The notes beneath the pieces were generated by a model. That model saw nothing but the letters and a program-made list of their open reading frames with translations. It did no database searches and was not told where the DNA came from. From Synergistaceae bacterium (lineage in GTDB: Bacteria > Synergistota > Synergistia > Synergistales > Synergistaceae): a DNA stretch of 16,203 bases. The translations under genes and the position numbers were made by a program. The stretch spans positions 1 to 16,203 of the forward strand of contig JAAZCN010000101.1 in assembly GCA_012513245.1 (NCBI GenBank), given 5' to 3'. Shown here piece by piece: positions 7,693 through 15,797 of this stretch (position 1 is the stretch's first letter; every line of letters starts with the position of its first letter).

Positions 7693-7697
7693 GTTTG

Positions 7698-8024
7698 TTG
7701 ACAGAGAATTTGGCACAGGAAATACGTGAACAAGAGTCTCTGGCAAAGGCAATCATTGCTGAAGCAAAGGCTGAGGCGGCAAAGATCATCGCATCTGCCC
7801 AGGCAGATGCGGAACAGTCAATAAAGGATACCCGGCAGCAATGCCACAGGCAGTGGCGCGAATCTGTCGCAAATGCAGAAAAAGAGGCAGAACTGAAAGC
7901 CAGGGAGATACTGGAAAAAGGCCAGAAAGAAGCGCAGGAATGCTATGAGGACAGAAAGGCTTCTACTGCTGAAGTGGCCGATTGGCTGGTGAAAGAGGTG
8001 ATGACGACTTATGGCTCTTGCTGA
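7698..8024 (+). CDS. V/A-type ATPase peripheral stalk subunit G/H
   Basis: About 108 residues from TTG 7698. Nearly the whole chain is one charged, alanine-rich coiled coil (AKAEAAKIIASAQADAEQ and similar heptads) with no membrane segment. This is typical of the roughly 105-residue subunit called G, H or, in E. hirae, NtpF. It should pair with subunit E in the right-handed coiled-coil stators linking the A3B3 head to subunit I. Position confirms the call, because this is the first gene before I in the E. hirae and archaeal-type operon order. The last 14 nt overlap the start of the I gene. Naming differs between organisms, so no symbol is given. Coiled coils diverge fast, and the assignment rests largely on context. 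Confidence 0.82.
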   Translation: MTENLAQEIREQESLAKAIIAEAKAEAAKIIASAQADAEQSIKDTRQQCHRQWRESVANAEKEAELKAREILEKGQKEAQECYEDRKASTAEVADWLVKEVMTTYGSC

Positions 8025-10020
8025 GATGAGTAAGGCGCGGATTGCTGTTCATAGATCTGTTGCAGATGAGCTTGTGGAGAAATTGCAGGCACTTGGCTGT
8101 TGCGAGTTTACAGTAGAGGGCAGCGGCACGATTGACAGCGCGGCAATGCTCCAGCTTCGAGCCAGGCAGCGTCAGATAGACGAGCTTCTCAGCGATGTAA
8201 GATTTACTGTGCGCCTTCTTGAACCACTTGAAGTAAACAAGGGCAGTTCAATTGCCAGGATGTTGGGCGATATTCCTACCATCGGATTTTCCGAGCTTGC
8301 TGCAAAAGCAGATGAAGTGAAATTCAAGGCATTTGTTGCCGAGCTCAGGGAAAAAGAAAGAAAAGCGACAGAGATCAGAGCTGAAATTTCCAGACTAAAG
8401 GGTCTTCTCGCGCAGTCAATGCTTCTTAATTTGATCAAATATCCTCTGGAATTTTTTACAATAGGTACAGAAATGATAGGCGGAGCTGTCTACACAGTTC
8501 CGAAGCCGTCTGTGACCGGGTTTGTCTCAAAGCTTGGTTCAGAACTTGGTGATTTTGTTGAATACCAGAAGCTCCCCGAAAAAGAAAAAGACACGGTTTC
8601 AACATTTGCAGTGCTTTTCAGAAAAACAGACTTAGAAAAAATACAAACTATCTCTTCCGAATTTTCTGCGGCAAAGCTTGACGTACCTAAAGATTTTGAG
8701 CTGACTGCCGAAGAAGAACGCATAAAACTGACTTCAGAAATTGAAAAAGCAGAGAAGGAAGAAGCAGTTCTCTCCACAGAGATCGCATCAAAGGCAGAAG
8801 AAGGCCTTGATATGTCTCGTTACTACGGAGATTACTGGAGCATACTCAAGGACAGGTTAGGATCCATGATATCGGGCGTACCGACAGATGATGTTTTTAT
8901 CTGGTCGTTCTGGATCCCTAAGGATTGTCGGAGCATGGTCGAAAAAACTGTCAGTCCTTATGATTCGCTCTCCGAATTTTCATTTATAGAACCGGATGAG
9001 GACGAGTTGCCACCGACACTGCTCAAGAACCCGGGCTGGTCATCTTCGATGGAACCTCTCACTCTGATGTATGGTACTCCAACTTATGGAGGGGTAGATC
9101 CGACATCTTTGATGGCACCCTTCTTCTTTCTTTTCCTTGGAATGTGCTTCGGTGACGCGGGCTACGGTCTGTTATTAAGCGGTGTATTTGGTTACTTTAT
9201 CGTAAAGCACCAGCTTTCACCTACCCTGCGAAAATTTTTTATCATGCTTACCATCGGTATGGGTTTCTCTGTTCTTGTCGGAGCTCTTACAGGTTCCTGG
9301 TTTGGCGACAGCATTACAGCGTTTCCCTTCTTGAGTTCGCTTGTCCCGATAAAGGATGCTCTGCAGTTCCTGGATCCTATGAATGACCCGATGACATTGC
9401 TGACCATCTCGCTGGGACTTGGATTTATACAGGTCATCTTTGGCCTTTTGATAGCCTTTAAGAACAGCTGGACACAGGGAGAACGCTTTGAGGCAATGGC
9501 TGACCACGGAGGATGGATAGTCTTCCTGACCGGCCTTCTTCTTGCAGGACTCGGTTCTTACGGAGTATTGACAGGTCCTGTTGCAGTTATTTCAAAATAC
9601 ATTGCAATTGGAGGGGCGCTGGCCCTTGTGGCGACACAGGGAAGGTCAAAATCAAACATTGCAGGCAAGCTCTTCTCCGGTGTTTTGAGTCTCTATAACG
9701 TTACGGGCTATCTCGGGGATGTTCTTAGCTACAGCAGACTGCTTGCCCTGGGGCTTGGCTCCGCCGCGGTCGGGATGGTCATAAATCTGCTTGTGACGCT
9801 TGTTGCAGAAACTCCCTACGTCGGGATACCTCTGGCTATACTGATATTTGTATTGGGACATCTCTTCAGCATAGCTGTCAACCTTCTTGGAGCTTTCATA
9901 CACTCGCTGAGGCTTCAGTATGTAGAGTTTTTTGGAAAGTTTTACGATGCGAACGGTAAGGATTTTACCCCGCTGCGCAACGTAACAACGTTTGCCCGGT
10001 TATCAGAAGAAAAACAATAG
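8011..10020 (+). CDS. ntpI: V/A-type ATPase membrane stator subunit I (subunit a)
   Basis: A 669-residue protein with the two-part build of subunit I: a hydrophilic, helical cytoplasmic arm (about 1-350) that contacts the E and G/H stalks, then a membrane domain with about seven or eight hydrophobic segments. Hallmarks include FGDAGYG (381-386 from the first G), the essential-arginine segment LSYSRLLALGLG with R576, and HSLRLQYVEFF with R634 and Q636. The two arginines correspond to the pair that faces the rotor carboxylate in characterised enzymes. It forms the two ion half-channels next to the K ring. The ATG at 8011 has an SD, GAGGTGAT (7995-8002), 8 nt away and overlaps the upstream gene by 14 nt. 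Length is normal and no defect is visible. Confidence 0.95.
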   Translation: MALAEMSKARIAVHRSVADELVEKLQALGCCEFTVEGSGTIDSAAMLQLRARQRQIDELLSDVRFTVRLLEPLEVNKGSSIARMLGDIPTIGFSELAAKADEVKFKAFVAELREKERKATEIRAEISRLKGLLAQSMLLNLIKYPLEFFTIGTEMIGGAVYTVPKPSVTGFVSKLGSELGDFVEYQKLPEKEKDTVSTFAVLFRKTDLEKIQTISSEFSAAKLDVPKDFELTAEEERIKLTSEIEKAEKEEAVLSTEIASKAEEGLDMSRYYGDYWSILKDRLGSMISGVPTDDVFIWSFWIPKDCRSMVEKTVSPYDSLSEFSFIEPDEDELPPTLLKNPGWSSSMEPLTLMYGTPTYGGVDPTSLMAPFFFLFLGMCFGDAGYGLLLSGVFGYFIVKHQLSPTLRKFFIMLTIGMGFSVLVGALTGSWFGDSITAFPFLSSLVPIKDALQFLDPMNDPMTLLTISLGLGFIQVIFGLLIAFKNSWTQGERFEAMADHGGWIVFLTGLLLAGLGSYGVLTGPVAVISKYIAIGGALALVATQGRSKSNIAGKLFSGVLSLYNVTGYLGDVLSYSRLLALGLGSAAVGMVINLLVTLVAETPYVGIPLAILIFVLGHLFSIAVNLLGAFIHSLRLQYVEFFGKFYDANGKDFTPLRNVTTFARLSEEKQ

Positions 10021-10066
10021 ATTTTTTATAAATAATATAAAATACAAAAATTAATATTCATTAACT
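10021..10066 (+). promoter_or_regulatory. A/T-rich leader before the rotor-ring gene
   Basis: This 46-bp gap is almost entirely A and T, unlike any other junction in the operon, where genes overlap or nearly touch. It precedes the gene for the subunit needed in most copies. Unstructured A/U-rich leaders enhance translation of the analogous F-type c-subunit gene (atpE) in E. coli. TATAAT-like runs are present (for example around 10027-10042), but there is no convincing -35, so an internal promoter is less well supported. Confidence 0.4.
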
Positions 10067-10074
10067 GAGGAGGT
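10067..10074 (+). promoter_or_regulatory. strong SD of the K-subunit gene
   Basis: GAGGAGGT is among the best SD matches in the window. It is 11 nt from ATG 10086 and only 2 nt from an in-frame TTG at 10077. I prefer the ATG although its spacing is slightly long, because the TTG is too close. Confidence 0.55.
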
Positions 10075-10085
10075 AATTGTTCACT

Positions 10086-10586
10086 ATGGAAACAATGCTC
10101 GCAACGATTTCCGAACAGCTGGGCCCGGTGTTTGTAATACTTGGCGCAGCACTGGCAGTGGGTTTTGCAGGTTCAGGGGCTGCATGGGGAATAGGCTTAG
10201 CCAATGAAGCTGCAGCAGGGGTCATGACAGAGGATCCCAAAAAATTCGGTTATGCGCTAGTACTTCTTGCCCTTCCGGGAACTCAGGGTATATACGGTCT
10301 GCTGGTCGCAGTCCTTTCCCTTCAGAAAGCAGGACTCCTCGGAACAGGTGATGTTAGCCTTACCGTCTGGCAGGGACTGGGCATCTGTTTTGCATGCCTT
10401 CCCATAGCTATTTCCGGTTTCTATTCGGCTATATGGCAGGGTAAATCTTCAGCTGCTTCGATCTTGATGATATCAAAGCGTCCGGAACAGATAGGCAAAG
10501 CTGTTATCCTCCCGGCAATGTGCGAAACGTATTCAGTCTTTGGGCTTCTTGTCAGTATTTTGATGCTCAATGGCATAAAGCTTTAA
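10086..10586 (+). CDS. ntpK: V/A-type ATPase rotor (proteolipid) subunit K, predicted Na+-binding
   Basis: About 166 residues forming two fused hairpins, four membrane helices, as in the 156-residue E. hirae NtpK. The first hairpin has GFAGSGAAWG and LPGTQGIYG. The second has the ion carboxylate E147 in AMCETYS. All ligands of the E. hirae Na+ site (L61, T64, Q65, Q110, E139) have counterparts: L63, T66, Q67, Q118 and E147. Y70 matches the tyrosine that hydrogen-bonds the glutamate. Only the second hairpin carries a carboxylate, so the ring should bind one ion per four helices, favouring ion pumping over ATP synthesis. A ring of these subunits turns against subunit I. The start could instead be TTG 10077, adding three residues. 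The gene follows an A/T-rich leader and a strong SD. Confidence 0.95.
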   Translation: METMLATISEQLGPVFVILGAALAVGFAGSGAAWGIGLANEAAAGVMTEDPKKFGYALVLLALPGTQGIYGLLVAVLSLQKAGLLGTGDVSLTVWQGLGICFACLPIAISGFYSAIWQGKSSAASILMISKRPEQIGKAVILPAMCETYSVFGLLVSILMLNGIKL

Positions 10587-10604
10587 AAAGAACGGGGGAA
10601 TATT

Positions 10605-11195
10605 ATGTCTTTGGCCCAGATAACAGAAAAGATCAGAAGCGACGCCCAGCGCGAGGCCGATGAAGTACTGGCTAAGGCCAGGGCCAAGGCTGAGCTTACA
10701 GCACAGAGAGCGGAAGAGGAAATCGACTCTATAAAATCTGGCTTTATTCGCCGTTTTGAAGTTGAACGTCCTGAGATTTTCCGTCGTCGTGAGATAGTCG
10801 CGAATCTGGATGTTAAAAAGATGATGCTTCAATCCAGCCGTAATCTCATACAGGATGTTTATGACCTGTCCCTTGAAAAGATGAGGATGATGGATAGGGA
10901 TGATTACGTAAAACTCTGTGAAGCGCTTCTTAAATGTGCAATATCGACTAAAAAAGAAGAAATACAGATCACAGGTAAAGAAAAATACCTGGATCAGGCC
11001 TGGCTTGATGGTTTTAATCAGGAAAATGGAACTGAACTTGTTTTTTCCGAGAATAAACCTGACATTGCCGGGGGATTTATACTCACGAGAGGAAAGATAG
11101 GCACAAACTGCTCATGGGACATGCTTATTCAGATAGCTCAGGAAAAGCAGGAATCTGACGTCGTAAAACGTTTGTTCCCGCCAGCAGCGGAATGA
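10605..11195 (+). CDS. ntpE: V/A-type ATPase peripheral stalk subunit E
   Basis: A 196-residue soluble protein of normal length for subunit E. Residues 1 to about 60 are a charged coiled coil (DAQREADEVLAKARAKAEL) that would wind with the G/H subunit. The C-terminal half is a compact alpha/beta domain with PDIAGGFILTRGKI, matching the G-G-(F/V) strand that caps the B subunit at the top of the head. It acts as a stator that stops the A3B3 head from turning. An SD (CGGGGGAA, about 10593-10600) precedes the ATG, and the gene lies 18 nt after K and 13 nt before C. The family is variable, but order and domain layout agree. Confidence 0.9.
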   Translation: MSLAQITEKIRSDAQREADEVLAKARAKAELTAQRAEEEIDSIKSGFIRRFEVERPEIFRRREIVANLDVKKMMLQSSRNLIQDVYDLSLEKMRMMDRDDYVKLCEALLKCAISTKKEEIQITGKEKYLDQAWLDGFNQENGTELVFSENKPDIAGGFILTRGKIGTNCSWDMLIQIAQEKQESDVVKRLFPPAAE

Positions 11196-11208
11196 GGGAG
11201 GTGGTCTG

Positions 11209-12225
11209 ATGTCAAGTCAAGGGGCATATGGTTATGCCGTTGCACGTATACGTGCGATGGAGCATCGCCTTCTTGATTCCGGAGTTCTGCAGAGAATGAT
11301 CGACGCTGAAGATTTTGCGTCCATCCTCAAGATACTTGGGGAGACATCTTATTCCTCCGCGCTTACTTCCCAGACAAGCGGGTCAGAATTTGATAAGCTT
11401 CTTGAAGCTGACCTGTACAGTACCTTTGAAGAGATCCGCACCTTCGTTCCCGACAAGGCCATTGTTGATGTTATGAGGCTTCAGTATGATTTTCACAATG
11501 TGAAAGTGCTTTTAAAAAGCATGTTCAATGTCAGGACGGGGGGCAAAAAGAGGTGGGATCTGCTTACATCTCTTGGATCTTATTCTTTGGACGACATCAT
11601 CATGAACGTCGAGTCGGAAGAATACAGACTTCTTCCCTTTGGACTTAACATTCTGATCCCAAAATGTATAACGGTCTGGGAACAGAGCAGCGACGTTCTT
11701 GAAGTCGAGAGACTGATCGACAAGAGAATGTTCGAGGTGATGCTTGAGAAAGCCAAAGAGCTGGATATGCCTGGGATAATAAGCTGGGTCCGGACTAGAA
11801 CTGACGGAGAAAATATACGTACCCTGCTGAGGCTTAAAAGATTCAATTTCGATGCGTCAAAAGCTCTGCCCTTCCTTCACGAAGGCGGCACTATAGATGT
11901 CAACATGCTTTCGAACCTTATAACCGAGCCCTTTGAAACATGGGGCAGGGCCATTGAGTTCTCTGATTTTGGAAAACTAATAGGGAACATCGATGCGTCA
12001 GGTGGAGATTCGGAACTCATCCTTTCACTTGAGAGGGTGCTGGATGACTATTATATGGAGAAGATAGCCGTTGGCAGATTCAGTCCTTCAGCTCCTGAAA
12101 ACATCCCGGCCTATCTTTGGGCCAAGGAAATGGAAATAAAGAATATCAGGGTGATCACTGTTTCCAAAAGAAACAAAGGTGATAAGGACCACCTAAGGAG
12201 GCTTATGCGCCATGGCTATGTCTAA
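11209..12225 (+). CDS. ntpC: V/A-type ATPase subunit C (AC39/subunit d family)
   Basis: A 338-residue soluble, mostly helical protein, typical for the funnel-shaped C/d subunit (about 320-350). The opening (YGYAVARIRAMEHRLLD) and the repeated leucine-rich helical blocks, including LRLQYDFHNVKVLLKS-type spacing (residues near 90-105), are family features. It sits on the cytoplasmic face of the K ring and couples the D-F shaft to it, so torque passes between head and ring. An SD of GGGAGGTGG lies just before the ATG, immediately after the E stop. The final 14 nt overlap the F gene. No membrane segment or catalytic motif is expected or seen. Confidence 0.93.
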   Translation: MSSQGAYGYAVARIRAMEHRLLDSGVLQRMIDAEDFASILKILGETSYSSALTSQTSGSEFDKLLEADLYSTFEEIRTFVPDKAIVDVMRLQYDFHNVKVLLKSMFNVRTGGKKRWDLLTSLGSYSLDDIIMNVESEEYRLLPFGLNILIPKCITVWEQSSDVLEVERLIDKRMFEVMLEKAKELDMPGIISWVRTRTDGENIRTLLRLKRFNFDASKALPFLHEGGTIDVNMLSNLITEPFETWGRAIEFSDFGKLIGNIDASGGDSELILSLERVLDDYYMEKIAVGRFSPSAPENIPAYLWAKEMEIKNIRVITVSKRNKGDKDHLRRLMRHGYV

Positions 12226-12553
12226 TCAAGGTTCACCGATGGCAGCGATCGGGAGCTATGACAGCATACTTCCATTTAAGGCTATTGGCCTTGATGTTGT
12301 TGAGATAACAGATGAGAACAGAGATTCTATCGGAGAGATCATGAACAGGTTTGCCATTAAGGGATACGCTGCCCTCTTTGTTGAGGAAGCCCTTTTTTCT
12401 AAATACCAGCTGGCTGTTGATGAAGTCAACGAATCTACAGACATGTGTATAATCCCGGTACCCAACCAAAGTGGATCCATGGGAGTCGGCCTCAGCTCTA
12501 TCAGACGTAACGTAGAGCGTGCTGTTGGCATGGATATCTTTGGTCCGAAATGA
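12212..12553 (+). CDS. ntpF: V/A-type ATPase central shaft subunit F
   Basis: A 113-residue protein with the small Rossmann-like fold of subunit F (called NtpG in E. hirae): an N-terminal strand-helix block (AIGSYDSILPFKAIGLDVVEI), a middle GYAALFVEEALF segment and a C-terminal ISSIRRNVERAVGMDIFG-like helix that packs on subunit D. It lies between C and A, as in known operons. Together D and F make the rotating shaft. ATG 12212 follows AAGGAGG (12195-12201) by 10 nt and overlaps the C gene by 14 nt; ATG 12218 is an alternative two codons in. The length is slightly above the usual 100-110 because of a short N-terminal tail. Confidence 0.92.
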   Translation: MAMSNQGSPMAAIGSYDSILPFKAIGLDVVEITDENRDSIGEIMNRFAIKGYAALFVEEALFSKYQLAVDEVNESTDMCIIPVPNQSGSMGVGLSSIRRNVERAVGMDIFGPK

Positions 12554-12573
12554 TGAAAATGGAGGCGATGTGA

Positions 12574-14373
12574 GTGGCTACTCCTAATGCCATAGCAGGA
12601 TTCATCGCAAAGATTTCCGGCCCGCTTGTTATTGCTAAAAGTATGGCCGGAGCCTGCATGTTCGACGTTGTAAGAGTCGGAGACGCAGGCCTTGTCGGTG
12701 AAATTATTGAACTAAAAGATGATACTGCTTCTGTCCAGGTATACGAAGAAACTTCCGGTCTGAAGCCCGGGGAACCGGTTGTCAGCACGGGAGAACCACT
12801 GAGTGTTGAACTTGCACCAGGACTTATAGAAGAATTTTTCGACGGTATCCAGCGTCCGCTTGAAAGTATCGAAAAAGCTGCAAATAGCCCGTACATACTT
12901 CGCGGAATAAGCGTTCCGGCAGTGAGCAGGACTAAAAAATGGAGTTTCGTCCCCTGTGTTGAAGCCGGAGCTGAAGTTGCTGTAGGAGATTTTCTGGGTT
13001 CTGTGCAGGAGACAGTCCTTGTTGATCACAAGGTAATGGTCCCTCATGGAGTCAAAGGAAAGGTAAAAGAGATCAAACAGGGCGATTTCACAGTAGAAGA
13101 GACCATCGCTGTTATTACCGATGCAAAGGGTAACGACCACGAGATCAAACTTCTGCAGAGGTGGCCTGTGCGTAAACCCCGCCCGGTAGTAAAGAGACTT
13201 CCGCCGGAGATCCCGCTTACGACCGGTCAGAGGGTCATTGATACATTTTTCCCGATAGCCAGGGGTGGAACGGCATGCGTGCCGGGTCCTTTCGGATCGG
13301 GAAAGACTGTTATACAGCACCAGCTTGCAAAATGGGCTGACGCAGAAATAGTCGTCTACATCGGATGCGGAGAACGCGGCAATGAGATGACTGACGTTCT
13401 CCTCGAGTTTCCCGAACTTGAGGACCCCCGCTCAGGACAGCCTCTTATGAAGAGGACCCTGCTAATAGCAAATACTTCCAATATGCCTGTCGCTGCCCGT
13501 GAAGCTTCAATATATACGGGTATCACGATAGCGGAATATTTCCGTGACATGGGCTACTCAGTGGCTCTAATGGCCGACTCGACATCGCGCTGGGCTGAGG
13601 CTTTACGTGAAATGTCGGGACGTCTTGAAGAGATGCCCGGAGAAGAAGGTTACCCGGCATACCTCGGCACGAGGCTTGCATCCTTCTACGAAAGAGCAGG
13701 AAGGGCCATTTGTTTTGGAAGCGACGGAAGGGAAGGGGCAATATCCGTAATCGGAGCGGTCTCACCTCCGGGAGGAGACCTTTCGGAGCCGGTTACCCAG
13801 AACACACTGCGTGTCACAAAAGTATTCTGGGGTTTGGACGCACAGTTGGCTTATCAGAGGCATTTTCCTGCTATAAACTGGCTTTCCAGCTATTCACTAT
13901 ATGCCAAAATTCTGGGTGAACACTGGGATGCCATCTATGACGGAGAATGGAGCATATACAGGACCGAAGCGATGAGTCTGCTCGAAGATGAGGACAAGCT
14001 GAAGGAAATAGTGCGTCTGGTCGGCCTGGATGCTCTTTCAAAAGAAGAACGAATGGTGCTTGAGACTTCAAAATCAATAAGAGAAGACTTCCTACACCAA
14101 AACTCATTCCACGAGATAGACACCTATGCATCTATGGACAAACAGTTCAAAATGCTCAGGAATATTCTGACTTTCCACCATCTTGGAATGAAGGTACTCA
14201 CCGGCGGAGGAATGATGCGTACGGTTCTCGACCTTCCTATCAGAGAAGATATTGCGCGTATGAGATACGTTGAAGAGAATGATCTGGAAAGTCTTGATGT
14301 TCTTGAGACTTCAATAAAGACTGAGCTCGGGAAACTGAGTGCTGCTGGAGGTGGCCTTGATGATGTTGTCTAA
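12574..14373 (+). CDS. ntpA: V/A-type ATPase catalytic subunit A
   Basis: A 599-residue catalytic subunit of normal length (about 580-600). In order it has an N-terminal beta barrel ([12 protein letters not shown]), the long A-specific non-homologous insert (about 110-190), the P-loop GPFGSGKT (238-245, K244), [11 protein letters not shown], the catalytic-loop region [16 protein letters not shown], the A-subunit signature [13 protein letters not shown] and [11 protein letters not shown], then a helical C-terminal domain. Three copies alternate with B in the soluble head and hydrolyse or make ATP. Start is GTG 12574, 8 nt after GGAGG (12561-12565). The stop overlaps the B gene by 14 nt. All catalytic motifs are intact. 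Confidence 0.98.
   Translation: MATPNAIAGFIAKISGPLVIAKSMAGACMFDVVRVGDAGLVGEIIELKDDTASVQVYEETSGLKPGEPVVSTGEPLSVELAPGLIEEFFDGIQRPLESIEKAANSPYILRGISVPAVSRTKKWSFVPCVEAGAEVAVGDFLGSVQETVLVDHKVMVPHGVKGKVKEIKQGDFTVEETIAVITDAKGNDHEIKLLQRWPVRKPRPVVKRLPPEIPLTTGQRVIDTFFPIARGGTACVPGPFGSGKTVIQHQLAKWADAEIVVYIGCGERGNEMTDVLLEFPELEDPRSGQPLMKRTLLIANTSNMPVAAREASIYTGITIAEYFRDMGYSVALMADSTSRWAEALREMSGRLEEMPGEEGYPAYLGTRLASFYERAGRAICFGSDGREGAISVIGAVSPPGGDLSEPVTQNTLRVTKVFWGLDAQLAYQRHFPAINWLSSYSLYAKILGEHWDAIYDGEWSIYRTEAMSLLEDEDKLKEIVRLVGLDALSKEERMVLETSKSIREDFLHQNSFHEIDTYASMDKQFKMLRNILTFHHLGMKVLTGGGMMRTVLDLPIREDIARMRYVEENDLESLDVLETSIKTELGKLSAAGGGLDDVV
14347..14354 (+). promoter_or_regulatory. SD inside the A gene that sets the B start at 14360
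   Basis: GGAGGTGG at 14347-14354 encodes the glycine-rich end of subunit A ([10 protein letters not shown]) and also serves as the B ribosome site. ATG 14360 is 8 nt after GGAGG, and a second ATG at 14363 is less well spaced. An upstream GTG at 14339 lies before the SD and is unlikely. Confidence 0.65.
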
Positions 14374-15781
14374 GGAGTATAAAACTATCTCCAACCTCTC
14401 CGGCCCGCTTATGGTGGTTGAGAAGATAGAGGATGTCAGCTATGACGAACTGGCGGAGATCCGTCTTGCCAATGGTGAACGCAGGCGCGGAAGAGTCCTG
14501 GAAATTTCTGAGACCAAGGCGCTTGTTCAGGTTTACGAAGGAAGCACCGGCATAGACGTCAACACCACCCAGATAAGATTCCTGGGCGACGTCCTCAAGC
14601 TGCCTGTCTCAAAAGATATGCTTGGCCGTATTTTTAACGGAAGGGGAGACCCCCTTGACGGAGGCGCCCCAATAATTCCCGAAGCATACCTTGATGTCAA
14701 CGGAGACCCGATCAACCCGTTTTCACGCGACTTCCCGTCAGAGTTTATCCAGACCGGTATTTCAACGATCGACGGAATGAACCCACTTGTAAGAGGCCAG
14801 AAGCTGCCGATATTCTCGGGAAGCGGTATGCCTCACAACCAGATAGCTGCTCAGATAGCACGTCAGGCTACGGTCATCAGCGGACACGCGAATTTTGCTG
14901 TTGTATTTGCAGCGATGGGCATCACCTTTGAAGAAGCATCTTTCTTTATGGAAGACTTCAGAAAGACCGGAGCCCTCGAACGCACGGTAATGTTCGTAAA
15001 CCTTGCAGATGACCCGGCTATAGAGCGTATTTCAACACCTCGCCTTGCTCTTACAGCTGCTGAGTATCTGGCTTTTGAACATGGCATGCACGTACTTGTA
15101 ATATTGACTGACCTTACGAACTACTGCGAAGCGCTGCGAGAGATCTCAGCCGCCCGCAAAGAGGTTCCGGGCCGCCGCGGCTATCCCGGCTATCTCTATA
15201 CCGACCTTGCCACAATGTACGAGAGGGCAGGAAGGATCCGCGGCAAAGATGGATCCATCACGCAGCTCCCTATACTTACAATGCCCGAAGATGACAAAAC
15301 TCACCCGATCCCCGACCTTACAGGATACATTACGGAGGGACAGATCATCCTTGCAAGAGGACTCCACCGCAAAGGGATTTATCCGCCTGTCGACGTCATG
15401 CCTTCACTTTCCCGTCTGAAGGACAAAGGCATAGGAAAGGGCAAGACCCGCGAGGACCATGCGGACCTAATGAACCAGCTTTTTGCCGCGTATTCAAGGG
15501 GTAAGGAAGCCAAAGAACTTGCTGTCATCCTCGGAGAGGGAGCCCTTTCGGATGATGACAAAGCTTTTGCAAAGTTCGCAGACCTCTTTGAAGAGAAATA
15601 TGTGCGTCAGGGAGAGTATGAGAACAGGACTGTCGAGGAGACCCTGCTTCTTGGATGGGAACTCCTGACTATCGTTCCCACCAAGGAACTTAAGCGTGTA
15701 AGAGACGAGTACATCGATAAGTATCTGAAGCCGCTGGTCGAAGCAAAAAAAGACGAGACGCTTGAGACTAAAGAAGCATAG
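14360..15781 (+). CDS. ntpB: V/A-type ATPase nucleotide-binding, non-catalytic subunit B
   Basis: About 473 residues from ATG 14360, close to the usual 460-470. Features are the N-terminal barrel ([13 protein letters not shown]), [14 protein letters not shown], the degenerate P-loop-equivalent FSGSGMPHN (S153-H159) without the Walker lysine, [15 protein letters not shown], the partner-site segment [23 protein letters not shown], and [10 protein letters not shown] (342-351), which fits the ATP synthase alpha/beta signature. Three copies alternate with A and supply structural and arginine contacts rather than catalysis. The last ~20 residues are charged and probably disordered. The gene overlaps A by 14 nt and is followed 16 nt later by D. 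Confidence 0.97.
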   Translation: MMLSKEYKTISNLSGPLMVVEKIEDVSYDELAEIRLANGERRRGRVLEISETKALVQVYEGSTGIDVNTTQIRFLGDVLKLPVSKDMLGRIFNGRGDPLDGGAPIIPEAYLDVNGDPINPFSRDFPSEFIQTGISTIDGMNPLVRGQKLPIFSGSGMPHNQIAAQIARQATVISGHANFAVVFAAMGITFEEASFFMEDFRKTGALERTVMFVNLADDPAIERISTPRLALTAAEYLAFEHGMHVLVILTDLTNYCEALREISAARKEVPGRRGYPGYLYTDLATMYERAGRIRGKDGSITQLPILTMPEDDKTHPIPDLTGYITEGQIILARGLHRKGIYPPVDVMPSLSRLKDKGIGKGKTREDHADLMNQLFAAYSRGKEAKELAVILGEGALSDDDKAFAKFADLFEEKYVRQGEYENRTVEETLLLGWELLTIVPTKELKRVRDEYIDKYLKPLVEAKKDETLETKEA

Positions 15782-15797
15782 GAGGGGGTGACCTCTA

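Noticed and set aside
10021..10050. Internal promoter before the K gene
   Set aside because: Several TATAAT-like matches exist in the A/T-rich run, but no -35 at proper spacing. Such matches are expected by base composition.
12712..13320. 202-codon minus-strand open frame opposite the A subunit
   Set aside because: No family features; it is fully antisense to a highly conserved gene, so a shadow frame.
14339..14359. GTG start for subunit B at 14339
   Set aside because: It precedes the only good SD (14347-14354) and adds a non-family leader. ATG 14360 is properly spaced.
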